Source: Roseobacter sp. SK209-2-6
Lineage (GTDB): Bacteria; Pseudomonadota; Alphaproteobacteria; Rhodobacterales; Rhodobacteraceae
Direction of reading: 5' to 3'
NCBI RefSeq assembly: GCF_000169455.1
Contig: NZ_AAYC01000007.1
Span: forward strand, 183,063-247,062
Length of the DNA stretch: 64,000 bases
The translations under genes and the position numbers were made by a program. Positions 54,602-63,474 of the stretch are shown in pieces (position 1 is the first letter of the stretch; the number at the start of each line of letters is the position of its first letter). Under the pieces are notes generated by a model that did no database searches, had not been told where the DNA came from, and saw only the letters and a program-made list of their open reading frames with translations.

Positions 54602-55147
54602 ATGCGCAAGATAGTTCTGGCAGCAGCACTCAGCCTTCCCATGATCACACCACTTGGTGCCTTTGCCGCAGGTGGCGACAGCTGGTCCCCTCCCAAGCCC
54701 ACCGAGACCACAAAAACCTGCAAAGGCAAACGGGTCTGGGATGAGACCAAGAAACGCTGTGTTCGTCCGAAACAATCCTCTCTGAATCAGCAAGAGCTTT
54801 TGCAAGCTGCTCGAGAGTTGGCCTATGCGGACCGCCAGGAAGACGCCCAGGCAGTCCTTGCCGCCCTGTCAGAGCAGGACAGCCCGATGGCCTTGACCTA
54901 TTGGGGTTTCACCAATCGCAAACTAGGCAATCATGCTTTGGCGACGCGTTATTATCAGCGCGCCATTGCGTCTGATCCCAACAATTTTCTTGCGCGATCC
55001 TATATGGGGCAAGGCTTTGTCGAAAAAGGGCAATATGGTCTCGCACTGGCACAATGGAAAGAAATTCGCGCCCGCGGCGGGACTGGTTCCTGGGCAGAGG
55101 CCTCCCTGCGCAAAGCCCTCGAAACCGGTGTGACATACAGCTACTGA
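54602..55147 (+). CDS. Secreted tetratricopeptide-repeat protein
   Basis: A 181-residue exported protein. The signal peptide (residues 1-23, ending FAAGG) is followed by a Lys/Pro-rich linker with two Cys (TCKGKRVWDETKKRC), then a TPR region with about two helix pairs (LAYADRQEDAQAVLAALSEQ, HALATRYYQRAIASDPNNF) up to the C-terminus. It is periplasmic and likely binds a partner protein. Start at ATG 54602 within the frame from 54560. The gene is isolated. Confidence 0.83.
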   Translation: MRKIVLAAALSLPMITPLGAFAAGGDSWSPPKPTETTKTCKGKRVWDETKKRCVRPKQSSLNQQELLQAARELAYADRQEDAQAVLAALSEQDSPMALTYWGFTNRKLGNHALATRYYQRAIASDPNNFLARSYMGQGFVEKGQYGLALAQWKEIRARGGTGSWAEASLRKALETGVTYSY

Positions 55148-55223
55148 GCTTCAGCATTTCTTTACGGCTGAAGGTCTAGATTGCTCTTGTCCGAAAAAGA
55201 ATCTTTTTGGCTAGGGTGCTAGA

Positions 55224-56351
55224 ATGCTGAATGACGATATGTTGGCGCTTCCAATGGCAGCAGACGGTGGGATGGGCGATTTCGCCGCGCCTGCCACTAT
55301 GCCTATGGGGGGAGATCTTCCAATGGCAGGCGGATCTTCTGCCGCCAGTTCCCTGAGCGGTAAGGCCAAGGCCGCTATTGTTGTCAGACTGCTGCTCAAT
55401 GAAGGCGCTGATATCCCTATTGAAGAGCTTCCCGACCAATTGCAGATGGAATTGACCCAGCAGATGGGCAAGATGCGTCTTGTCGATCGCGATACGCTTT
55501 ATGCGGTGGCCAGTGAATTCGCTGAACTTCTGGACAATGTGGGCCTGACCTTTCCCAATGGTCTTGCCGGCGCTCTGACCGCAATGGATGGGCGCATCAG
55601 CCGCCAGACCGCAACCCGGCTGCGCAAAGAAGCCGGCGTGCGCCAGTTTGGCGATCCTTGGGAACATCTCAAGAGCCTGAAACCGATAGAGCTGGCAAAG
55701 CTCTGCGAAGCGGAGAGCATCGAAGTGGCAGCTGTCCTCCTGTCCAAGCTGGATACAGCCAAAGCTGCAGAAATGTTGGCACATTTGCCGGGCCCCGTAG
55801 CGCGGCAGATCACCTATGCTGTGAGCCATACCAGCAACGTGACCCCTGACACGGTTGATAGAATTGGGCTTTCACTAGCAGCGCAGGTCGCCTCCCGTCC
55901 GGAAGTTGCCTTCGCCAGCACTCCTGGCCAACGCGTTGGTGCTATCCTCACCGAAGCGGCGGCGGCAAAACGCGATGAGGTTCTGACAGCCCTTGAAGAA
56001 GAAGATGAAGAATTCGCAACGGATGTACGCAAATCCATCTATACCTATGCTCTGATCGCAAAACGGATGGATAAGGCCGATGTGCCAAAACTGATGCGCG
56101 TTGTCTCCATGCCGGATATTGTGACGTCGATTGCATTTGCCACTGACGAAGAAGACGTCGCGACCAATGACTTCCTGCTGGAAAACATGTCCAAACGCAT
56201 GGCGGAGAACATTCGCGAAGAAGCTAAGGAACTGGGTTCAGTCAAACGCAAGGATGGTGAGGCCGCCTTTGGGCAGGTCATCTCTGCCATGCGGGATCTT
56301 GCCAATATGGGCGATATTGAACTGAAATCCGATGAGGAAGCAGAAGAGTAA
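55224..56351 (+). CDS. fliG: Flagellar motor switch protein FliG
   Basis: A 375-residue rotor protein linking the MS ring to the stator and CheY-controlled switch. The N-terminal 40 residues are a Met/Gly/Pro-rich extension, then the FliG N domain (KAKAAIVVRLLLNEGADIPIEELP), the middle domain (LLSKLDTAKAAEMLAHLPG) and the C-terminal domain (LKSLKPIELAKL earlier; the torque region near 280-355 is acidic/basic alternating). The C-terminal EEAEE tail is acidic. No other flagellar genes lie adjacent, so it is encoded away from the main flagellar cluster. The ATG at 55224 has AGGGTGC just before. Confidence 0.85.
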   Translation: MLNDDMLALPMAADGGMGDFAAPATMPMGGDLPMAGGSSAASSLSGKAKAAIVVRLLLNEGADIPIEELPDQLQMELTQQMGKMRLVDRDTLYAVASEFAELLDNVGLTFPNGLAGALTAMDGRISRQTATRLRKEAGVRQFGDPWEHLKSLKPIELAKLCEAESIEVAAVLLSKLDTAKAAEMLAHLPGPVARQITYAVSHTSNVTPDTVDRIGLSLAAQVASRPEVAFASTPGQRVGAILTEAAAAKRDEVLTALEEEDEEFATDVRKSIYTYALIAKRMDKADVPKLMRVVSMPDIVTSIAFATDEEDVATNDFLLENMSKRMAENIREEAKELGSVKRKDGEAAFGQVISAMRDLANMGDIELKSDEEAEE

Positions 56352-56587
56352 CCCGTTCCGGACTGCCGGAAACTCACAACCGTGACTAAAACAGGGGTAA
56401 TCAGTTACCCCCGTCAATCTATACGTCCTTTGCCCTCTTCGCCGCCAGATTCCCTTCTCGCCCGCTGCCAGTTTTTCTTTTGGCCCGCCTTTCTGAGACT
56501 GCTCTTTGGTGCAACCGGTTGCCACGCCTTGGTGCCAGCATTATGATCCCTCTCTTCAAGCAGTTGAACTAGGCAGGCCCCCCTTCT

Positions 56588-57520
56588 ATGCCCCAAGCCC
56601 CCTCCGCGCTCTCGCTAAAACAGCGGATCTCCTATTTTACTGGCAATCTAGCGCTTCGCGGCGTGATCGGACTTGTTGGGCTACTGCCCTATGGCTGGCG
56701 CGTCCCTGCACTGGGAAAGCTGACAAGCCTGCTGGGGCCGATAGCAGGCATGGATAAGCGCGTCCGTGCCAATCTTGCGCTAACCTGCCCTGAACTGACC
56801 GAAGCAGAAGTCGCGCATCTTTGCCGAGAGGTCAGCAACAATGCCGGCCGTGTCATCGCCGAGCTTTATGCAGGCAAGCCATTTTTAGAACGTGCAACTG
56901 CTGCACCGATTTCTGGACCTGGCTTCGAAGCCCTTCAAAAGGCCCGCGACGAAAACCGCCCCGTTATCCTGGTGACAGGTCATTTCGGCAATTACGATGC
57001 GGCCCGGTCTGGGTTGATTGCCCGTGGTTTTTCCATGGGATCGCTATACCGACGGATGGCGAACCCCTATTTCAATGAACACTACGTGCGCACGATCGAA
57101 GGCATCGGCAAGCCGATGTTTGAACAGGGCAAACGTGGCATGATGGAAATGGTGCGCCACCTCAAGCAAAAGGGCATTATCGCCATTGTTGCGGATCTTC
57201 ATGTTCATGGCGGTGAACTGGTCGAGTTTTTTGGCAAACCCGCCGTGACCTCGACCGTCCCGGCAGAGCTCGCCCTGAAATACAATGCCGCCTTGATCCC
57301 GATCTACGGTATTCGCAGGGAAAATGGCCTGGATTTTGATATTCTACTCAATCCGGAGATTGAACACAGCGACGCCCTGACAATGACCAAGGCAATTTGC
57401 GATGATCTTGAAGGTGTCGTGCGCAAGAACATGGGGCAATGGTTCTGGATTCATCGCCGCTGGAAACCCTATGTCCCTGCACCAAAATCAGACACCACCT
57501 CTGGGCCAGTCGAACCCTGA
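56588..57520 (+). CDS. LpxL/HtrB-type lysophospholipid acyltransferase
   Basis: A 310-residue membrane acyltransferase of lipid A or ornithine-lipid type late acylation. The catalytic HxxxxD box is TGHFGNYDA near residue 133. Downstream motifs include LYRRMANPYFNEHYV and FFGKPAVTSTVPAELALKYNAALIP. A single N-terminal hydrophobic anchor lies near residue 20-40. The family normally transfers a secondary acyl chain to lipid A. No lpx partner is adjacent. Confidence 0.86.
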   Translation: MPQAPSALSLKQRISYFTGNLALRGVIGLVGLLPYGWRVPALGKLTSLLGPIAGMDKRVRANLALTCPELTEAEVAHLCREVSNNAGRVIAELYAGKPFLERATAAPISGPGFEALQKARDENRPVILVTGHFGNYDAARSGLIARGFSMGSLYRRMANPYFNEHYVRTIEGIGKPMFEQGKRGMMEMVRHLKQKGIIAIVADLHVHGGELVEFFGKPAVTSTVPAELALKYNAALIPIYGIRRENGLDFDILLNPEIEHSDALTMTKAICDDLEGVVRKNMGQWFWIHRRWKPYVPAPKSDTTSGPVEP

Positions 57521-57555
57521 GGGACAAATCAGTTTGCAGCGGCTACAGCTGTTGC

Positions 57556-58278
57556 CTACTGCAGGCGTGCGGCTGCAAGTATCCTTCCGTAAGAGCCTTC
57601 TTGGACAAGAATGGCCGCTGGCAAATCGCCGGTGAGTTCAAAGCTTATGTGCGCTTCGCCCTGACCATCCCACTGCCCCACCTGTTTTAGCTCTTCAACA
57701 ACATTGGCATAGCTCAGCCGATGCCCGGCAAGTTCACCGCGTGCGATTTCAACAAAATGGCGTTCACTAAAACGCACCAGTTGAACAAAAATTGGAAGCT
57801 CCTTGTCTAGATTGCCCTGGGCTGCAAGCGACAGCTGCACCGTTTTCCCACTTTGGCTATGCAGCAACAGAACCTGGCGCTGTTCCGTCTGATAGCTGGC
57901 GATAGCTTCCTCAACGGCTGTTTCATCCGCCCCCAAAATATCCTGTTGCCCCATGATGATCATCTGCGGGGTATAGATCATCCTCCGCCCCGCCAAATGG
58001 GCATAACCCTTCTGGCGACGTGTATGAGCGGGGCTGGCAAAGATATCTTTCCAACCGATATAGTCCCAATAATCCACATGCAGCGCCAAGGGCAGCACAT
58101 CAGAACGCTCTGCCAGTTTCAAAAGAAGCGCGTCAGCAGGCGGACAAGAGGAACATCCCTGCGAAGTGAACAGCTCCACAACCACTGGTTCCTGGCCAAA
58201 TCCCGCACGCTGCTCCGCCATGCCGATCTGTGGCAAGGTCAGCCCAAGGGCGGTCGCGAGAGAGGCAAGTAACTTCAT
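57556..58278 (-). CDS. DUF1223 secreted thioredoxin-like protein
   Basis: A 240-residue exported protein of DUF1223. A signal peptide (about 21 residues) precedes VVELFTSQGCSSCPPADALL, a CxxC site near residues 42-45, typical for this thioredoxin-like family. HVDYWDYIGWKDIFASP and YTPQMIIMG are the other conserved blocks. The function is unknown; a role in envelope redox or copper chemistry has been suggested for such proteins. It is divergent from acnA with 212 bp between. Confidence 0.85.
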   Translation of the reverse strand: MKLLASLATALGLTLPQIGMAEQRAGFGQEPVVVELFTSQGCSSCPPADALLLKLAERSDVLPLALHVDYWDYIGWKDIFASPAHTRRQKGYAHLAGRRMIYTPQMIIMGQQDILGADETAVEEAIASYQTEQRQVLLLHSQSGKTVQLSLAAQGNLDKELPIFVQLVRFSERHFVEIARGELAGHRLSYANVVEELKQVGQWDGQGEAHISFELTGDLPAAILVQEGSYGRILAAARLQ

Positions 58279-58490
58279 GGGTCATGCATCCTGATTGCTA
58301 TCTCTTTTGGTCTAAAGCGCCCATTGGACGAAGGCCAATCAATCATTCTTGAGAGAGAAGAGAGTAGATCCCCACACTGCCCCGATATCGCTGCGCACAA
58401 TCCTTCGCGCATCCCCTATTGAACCAGACGGTGACCTGATGCAGAAAACCCTTAGCGAAATCCCTATTCACACCTCAAAGGGAGGCCAAA

Positions 58491-61193
58491 ATGCCCATTT
58501 CTGTCGGTCAAGACAATGCAGGTGCTCGCCGCAAACTAAGCGCCAACGGCAAGTCATTTTCCTATTACTCCATTCCCGCTGCCACCGAGGCTGGCCTTGG
58601 AGATTTCTCCAAGCTGCCTGCCGCGCTGAAGGTCGTGCTGGAAAATATGCTGCGGTTTGAGGACGGCGGCTTCTCTGTTTCGACCGACGACATCAAGGCC
58701 TTTGCCGAATGGGGCGCCAATGGCGGCATGAACCCGCGAGAGATCGCATATCGTCCGGCCCGCGTCCTGATGCAGGATTTCACCGGAGTTCCCGCTGTTG
58801 TTGACTTGGCGGCCATGCGCGACGGCATTGTCAGCCTTAAGGGTTCAGCCGCCAAGATCAACCCGCTGGTACCGGTAGATCTGGTCATCGATCACTCGGT
58901 CATGATTGATGAATTCGGCAATCCCCGCGCGTTTCAGATGAACGTCGACCGCGAATATGAGCGCAACATGGAGCGGTATCAGTTCCTGAAATGGGGACAG
59001 AGCGCCTTCAACAATTTCCGCGTTGTGCCGCCCGGAACCGGTATCTGCCACCAGGTAAACCTGGAGTATCTGGCGCAAACCGTCTGGACCGACATGGACC
59101 AGAACGGCGAGGAAGTGGCCTACCCCGACACACTCGTGGGCACCGACAGCCACACCACCATGGTCAACGGCGTTGCGGTTCTGGGCTGGGGCGTTGGCGG
59201 CATTGAGGCTGAGGCTGCGATGCTGGGCCAGCCGATTTCCATGCTGATCCCCGAAGTCATCGGCTTTGAGCTGACCGGCCAAATGGTCGAAGGCACCACA
59301 GGCACCGACCTGGTGCTAAAGGTCGTGGAAATGCTGCGCGCCAAGGGCGTGGTTGGCAAATTCGTCGAGTTCTTTGGCGAGGGCCTGGACCGTCTGCCGT
59401 TGGCAGACCGCGCGACCATCGCCAACATGGCGCCTGAGTATGGCGCCACCTGCGGTTTCTTCCCGATCGACGGCGAGACCCTGCGCTACCTGCGCAACAC
59501 CGGCCGTGACGAGGACCGCATCGCCCTGGTCGAAGCCTATGCCAAAGAGAACGGTTTCTGGCGTGGTGAAGACTACAACCCCATCTACACCGATACGTTG
59601 ACACTGGATATGGGCAGCATCGTCCCTGCAATTTCCGGCCCGAAGCGTCCGCAGGACTATGTTGCGCTGACCGACGCCAAGTCGGCCTTTGCCAAGGAAA
59701 TGGAAGAGACCTTCAAGCGTCCCATGGGCAAGGAAACCGCCGTCAAAGGCGAAGACTACACCATGGAGAGCGGTAAGGTGGTTATTGCGTCCATCACCTC
59801 CTGCACCAATACATCGAACCCCTATGTGATGATCGGCGCCGGCCTGGTTGCACGTAAAGCGGCTGCTCTGGGCCTCGACCGCAAGCCCTGGGTCAAGACC
59901 TCGCTGGCACCGGGAAGCCAAGTTGTCTCAGCCTATCTGGAGGCCGCAGATCTGCAGGAGGATTTGGACAAGGTCGGCTTTAATCTGGTGGGTTATGGTT
60001 GCACCACCTGCATCGGTAACTCCGGCCCGATCCAGCAGGAGATTTCCGAAGCGATTGCCGAGGGTGATCTGGTGGCGACTTCGGTGCTGTCGGGCAACCG
60101 CAATTTCGAGGGCCGCATCAGCCCGGACGTGCGCGCCAATTACCTGGCCTCACCGCCGCTGGTTGTGGCCTATGCGCTGGCGGGCACCATGGACATCAAC
60201 CTGGCTTCCGACCCGATTGCACAGGACAAGGACGGCAATGACGTCTACCTGAAAGACATCTGGCCCTCGACCCAGGAAATAGCCGAGTTGGTCGAACAGA
60301 CCGTCACCCGCGAAGCCTTCCAGTCGAAATACGCCGATGTCTTCAAAGGCGACGAGAAGTGGCAGGCGGTGGAGACCACCGACGCGGAAACCTATGATTG
60401 GCCCGCTGCCTCGACCTACATCCAGAACCCGCCCTACTTCCAAGGTATGGGGTCCGAGCCTGGCACCATCTCGAACATCGAAGGCGCTAAGGTTCTGGCG
60501 GTGCTGGGAGACATGGTCACCACCGACCACATCTCGCCCGCAGGTTCCTTTGCCACCACCACGCCTGCCGGCCAGTACCTGCTGGAGCGCCAGGTGCAGC
60601 CGCGTGAGTTCAACTCCTATGGCTCCCGCCGCGGCAATCACGAAATCATGATGCGCGGTACTTTTGCCAATATCCGCATCAAGAACGAGATGCTGACCAA
60701 GGCTGATGGTAGCCAGGTCGAAGGCGGCTACACCAAAGGACCCGATGGCGAACAAACCTCAATCTACGAGGCCTCGATGGCACATCAGGCCAATGGCACC
60801 CCGCTGGTGGTCTTTGGTGGCGAGCAGTATGGCGCAGGCTCTTCGCGGGACTGGGCAGCCAAAGGCACAGCCCTGCTGGGCGTCAAAGCCGTGATCGCCG
60901 AGAGCTTTGAGCGTATCCACCGCTCCAACCTAGTTGGTATGGGGGTGATCCCCTTTGAGTTCACTGGCAATGACAGCCGCAAATCACTGGGACTGACCGG
61001 CGAAGAGACTGTCTCGATCAGCGGTCTAGACACCATTCAACCACTACAGGAGGTACCTTGTCAGATCACAATGGCGGACGGTTCGATGAAGGAAATCACA
61101 CTGAAGTGCCGTATCGATACCGCACCTGAAATCGAATACATCGAACATGGCGGCGTGCTGCACTATGTACTCCGCAACTTGGCAAAATCCTGA
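58491..61193 (+). CDS. acnA: Aconitate hydratase A
   Basis: A 900-residue TCA-cycle enzyme that isomerises citrate and isocitrate via a 4Fe-4S cluster. Cluster ligands are the Cys in ITSCTNTS near residue 437 and the pair in GCTTCIGNSGP near 503-506. The conserved DSHTTMVNG and the later GSSRDWAAKG block, with its catalytic Ser, are present. The start at 58491 follows AAAGGGAGGCCAAA. It is followed by a terminator. The linker to the C-terminal domain is normal. Confidence 0.95.
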   Translation: MPISVGQDNAGARRKLSANGKSFSYYSIPAATEAGLGDFSKLPAALKVVLENMLRFEDGGFSVSTDDIKAFAEWGANGGMNPREIAYRPARVLMQDFTGVPAVVDLAAMRDGIVSLKGSAAKINPLVPVDLVIDHSVMIDEFGNPRAFQMNVDREYERNMERYQFLKWGQSAFNNFRVVPPGTGICHQVNLEYLAQTVWTDMDQNGEEVAYPDTLVGTDSHTTMVNGVAVLGWGVGGIEAEAAMLGQPISMLIPEVIGFELTGQMVEGTTGTDLVLKVVEMLRAKGVVGKFVEFFGEGLDRLPLADRATIANMAPEYGATCGFFPIDGETLRYLRNTGRDEDRIALVEAYAKENGFWRGEDYNPIYTDTLTLDMGSIVPAISGPKRPQDYVALTDAKSAFAKEMEETFKRPMGKETAVKGEDYTMESGKVVIASITSCTNTSNPYVMIGAGLVARKAAALGLDRKPWVKTSLAPGSQVVSAYLEAADLQEDLDKVGFNLVGYGCTTCIGNSGPIQQEISEAIAEGDLVATSVLSGNRNFEGRISPDVRANYLASPPLVVAYALAGTMDINLASDPIAQDKDGNDVYLKDIWPSTQEIAELVEQTVTREAFQSKYADVFKGDEKWQAVETTDAETYDWPAASTYIQNPPYFQGMGSEPGTISNIEGAKVLAVLGDMVTTDHISPAGSFATTTPAGQYLLERQVQPREFNSYGSRRGNHEIMMRGTFANIRIKNEMLTKADGSQVEGGYTKGPDGEQTSIYEASMAHQANGTPLVVFGGEQYGAGSSRDWAAKGTALLGVKAVIAESFERIHRSNLVGMGVIPFEFTGNDSRKSLGLTGEETVSISGLDTIQPLQEVPCQITMADGSMKEITLKCRIDTAPEIEYIEHGGVLHYVLRNLAKS

Positions 61194-61223
61194 CGCTTCT
61201 ATTCTTCAATCTCCTGCAACAGG

Positions 61224-61256
61224 ATCGGGCGCCCCTGAGCGCCCGATTTCTTTTTG
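61224..61256 (+). terminator. Terminator of acnA
   Basis: A nine-base-pair stem ATCGGGCGC / GCGCCCGAT with a six-base loop and a T-rich tail, 31 bp after acnA. Confidence 0.88.
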
Positions 61257-61311
61257 TCCTGTCTACCAAGCCTCAGCCAGTCCGCACGCCCAGATCCTGA
61301 TCATTGTGCAA

Positions 61312-62175
61312 TCAGCTCTCCAGGGAAAATTCCTCCTGCGGCCCTTGCTTCAGATTGAACAGCGCCCGATCTAACAATTCGGTGTTCATCATCTCGTCAA
61401 AGTCCAACATCATATGATCCTTACTGCAGCGCACCACTCGTGCAGGAGCCCGTTCGCCCAGGAAATTTAATTCAACCCTATGCCCGCTATCCAGTCCACG
61501 CGCGATCTGCAGTTTCGCACCAGAACGGCTGACATTCACGATCATCGCCGGATAGAGACTGTTGGCGTCGGTCACCGTACAAGGCAACATACAGCCATAG
61601 CGTCGCGTACGGCGTTGCGAGATTTGGTTCCACCAGCCAAAGGCAGCCAAAACAACTCCCCCAATCAGTATCGCTGCACCAAAGAGATGCAAAACACCGC
61701 TTTCTAAAAGCTGCGCGGCCCCTGACCCAAAGTTTGCCGCTCCAGCCCCCTCGTGCTGCATGGGCGCGGCACAGGGTAGAACAGCGTTTTCCTTCTCCAT
61801 CACCTGCAACAGAGGTGTGATATTCATTTCCCTGGCAGACATCGCTGTTGTCCGTCGGCCCGACTGTTCATGACTGAACAAGAGCTTTTTCTGCTGTTTA
61901 GCCAGGGCACCGGTACGCATGGCCAATCGGTCGTGGCCCGCCTGTTTGAGACGGTTTTGCAAACCTGCCGCGTCCTGTGCATGACGTTTGGTGAGCCAAA
62001 TCGCCTCCGCCCCCTCACCTGTTTCAAGGTAGGTCAGAAAACTATGCATATCCGCAACCAGCACTGTAACGTCGTTTTGCAAACGACAACTGGTGGAGGT
62101 GGCCGCAGCAAGTGACGCCTGCACTACAAACAAGGATGCACAGAACAGCAGTTTCGTCACCGAAAGAGTTTTCAT
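61312..62175 (-). CDS. Membrane-anchored PilZ-domain protein
   Basis: A 287-residue protein. A signal anchor (1-23) precedes a periplasmic helical region with two Cys (about 25-160), a membrane helix (HLFGAAILIGGVVLAAFGWW, near 180) and a cytoplasmic PilZ domain with RRTRRYGCMLPCTV followed by NVSRSGAKLQI. The Arg-rich start and the NxSxxG box are the c-di-GMP binding residues. The start at 62175 is preferred to 62328 for the signal sequence. It may relay c-di-GMP to envelope or surface processes; the GGDEF-EAL protein at 23-25 kb is a possible source. Confidence 0.83.
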   Translation of the reverse strand: MKTLSVTKLLFCASLFVVQASLAAATSTSCRLQNDVTVLVADMHSFLTYLETGEGAEAIWLTKRHAQDAAGLQNRLKQAGHDRLAMRTGALAKQQKKLLFSHEQSGRRTTAMSAREMNITPLLQVMEKENAVLPCAAPMQHEGAGAANFGSGAAQLLESGVLHLFGAAILIGGVVLAAFGWWNQISQRRTRRYGCMLPCTVTDANSLYPAMIVNVSRSGAKLQIARGLDSGHRVELNFLGERAPARVVRCSKDHMMLDFDEMMNTELLDRALFNLKQGPQEEFSLES

Positions 62176-62384
62176 CACAAAGCGCCCTTCACAAATTGCA
62201 GCGGTTTCAACAGCTTTTGTCAAATTTCGACTACTTCTGACGCAAAACCCTTGCGGTCTGTTTAACGCAGAGGAAACGATAGCTTTACGAAAAAAATCCC
62301 TTTTGACTCTGGTGTTTTTACGCACCAAGGCTGTGAAAACATGCAGAATTGATACAGAGGTCAGAGCTGCCCAAATATTGTCAC

Positions 62385-62723
62385 ATGAAACAGAGCAGCA
62401 GCATCCTGGGCTATCATGCCCATGTCTATTTTGATGGCCAGAGCCTGGAGCAGGCCCGCCATCTCTGTGAGACCGCCCAGCAGGAATTTGGGGTAAAAAT
62501 GGGCACTATGCACAAAGGCCCGATTGGTCCCCATCCCATGGGCTCTTGTCAGCTTACTTGCAGTCCAGCGCAATTTTCCCAGCTTCTGCCCTGGCTGGCC
62601 TTGAACCGGGCAGGATTGATCATCTTTGCCCATCCCGAAACCGGAGAGGCGCTAGCGGATCACAGGGATCACGCAATCTGGCTCGGGACCGGTCTTGATC
62701 TGGATCTGTCGATTTTCAACTGA
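62385..62723 (+). CDS. DOPA 4,5-dioxygenase-family protein
   Basis: A 112-residue protein with GYHAHVYFD near the start, HKGPIGPHPMGSCQL near residue 54 and LIIFAHPETGEALADHRDHAIWLG. These His residues match the small DOPA-4,5-dioxygenase family found in many bacteria without any DOPA pathway. The physiological role is unknown. It is divergent from the PilZ gene. The ATG at 62385 is the family start. Confidence 0.86.
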   Translation: MKQSSSILGYHAHVYFDGQSLEQARHLCETAQQEFGVKMGTMHKGPIGPHPMGSCQLTCSPAQFSQLLPWLALNRAGLIIFAHPETGEALADHRDHAIWLGTGLDLDLSIFN

Positions 62724-62780
62724 TCCTGCATCGGGATTGCCCACGCGGCCCTGCAAGCAGAGCGAAACTACCCTGCGTTT

Positions 62781-63320
62781 TCAGTTACCACGTGCCTTTT
62801 CGATGGCATCCCTCAGGGTGGTCTCTGCCACGCGCTGGGTAATGGGGCCAGCAAAGCGCAGGATGATCTTGCCTTCACCGTCGATCACATAGGTTTCAGG
62901 CACGCCGTAAACACCCCAATCAAGCGCCATGCGCCCTTTCTCATCGCGGCCCAACCCGGCATAGGGATCACCGAGTTCATCTAGAAAAGCTTCGGCATTC
63001 CCCAGTTGATCCTTATAGTTGACCCCGTAGATCTTGATGCCTTCCTTGGAGAGGGCATCAAGGCTGGGATGTTCAACGCGGCAGGGCGCACACCAGCTGG
63101 CCCAATAGTTCACCAGCTTAACTTCGCCATCGCGTAGAGTGGCATCATCAAACCCTGTCTTGCCGGGGAACTCCGTCAGGACAACAGGCGGGGCCGGCTG
63201 CCCCAGGCGCGCAGATGGCAAGCTTTCGGGATCTTCACGGTACATGCCGACAACCGCCAATCCGACAAAGCTGGCAAACACCGCTACAGGAATTGCCATC
63301 AGAGGAGAGAACCTAGCCAT
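62781..63320 (-). CDS. ccmG: Thiol:disulfide interchange protein CcmG/DsbE
   Basis: A 179-residue cytochrome c maturation protein that reduces apocytochrome c for heme ligation. One N-terminal anchor (PLMAIPVAVFASFVGLAVVG) precedes a thioredoxin fold with WASWCAPC, Cys77 and Cys80, and the cis-Pro in YGVPETYVIDG. Its start (63320) overlaps the end of ccmD by eight bases. It belongs to the ccm operon running off the window edge. Confidence 0.94.
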   Translation of the reverse strand: MARFSPLMAIPVAVFASFVGLAVVGMYREDPESLPSARLGQPAPPVVLTEFPGKTGFDDATLRDGEVKLVNYWASWCAPCRVEHPSLDALSKEGIKIYGVNYKDQLGNAEAFLDELGDPYAGLGRDEKGRMALDWGVYGVPETYVIDGEGKIILRFAGPITQRVAETTLRDAIEKARGN

Positions 63321-63471
63321 CACGGCGCATCCTTTCTTCGAGTTGTTCCATCTCACGGCGCACCCGCCGCCCCCGCCAGAGGGTAAAAAGGACCAATGCA
63401 ATCAGCAGAGCAATCGAAGAGGCATAGGCCGAGAACACCGTTTCACTGTATTTTCCAAGATCAGGCAGCAT
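63313..63471 (-). CDS. ccmD: Heme exporter protein CcmD
   Basis: A 52-residue membrane protein: a short lumenal start (MLPDLGKYSETVFSAYA), one transmembrane helix (SSIALLIALVLFTLW) and a charged cytoplasmic tail (RRVRREMEQLEERMRRDG). This is the standard shape of CcmD, which helps release holo-CcmE from CcmABC. It sits between ccmC and ccmG as in other alphaproteobacteria, with overlapping ends. Confidence 0.9.
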   Translation of the reverse strand: MLPDLGKYSETVFSAYASSIALLIALVLFTLWRGRRVRREMEQLEERMRRDG

Positions 63472-63474
63472 TCC

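Noticed and set aside
54435..54629. A 64-codon minus-strand frame ending KVGGQIFED
   Set aside because: The C-terminal 35 codons look protein-like but no credible start codon is near; it overlaps the leader of the TPR gene.
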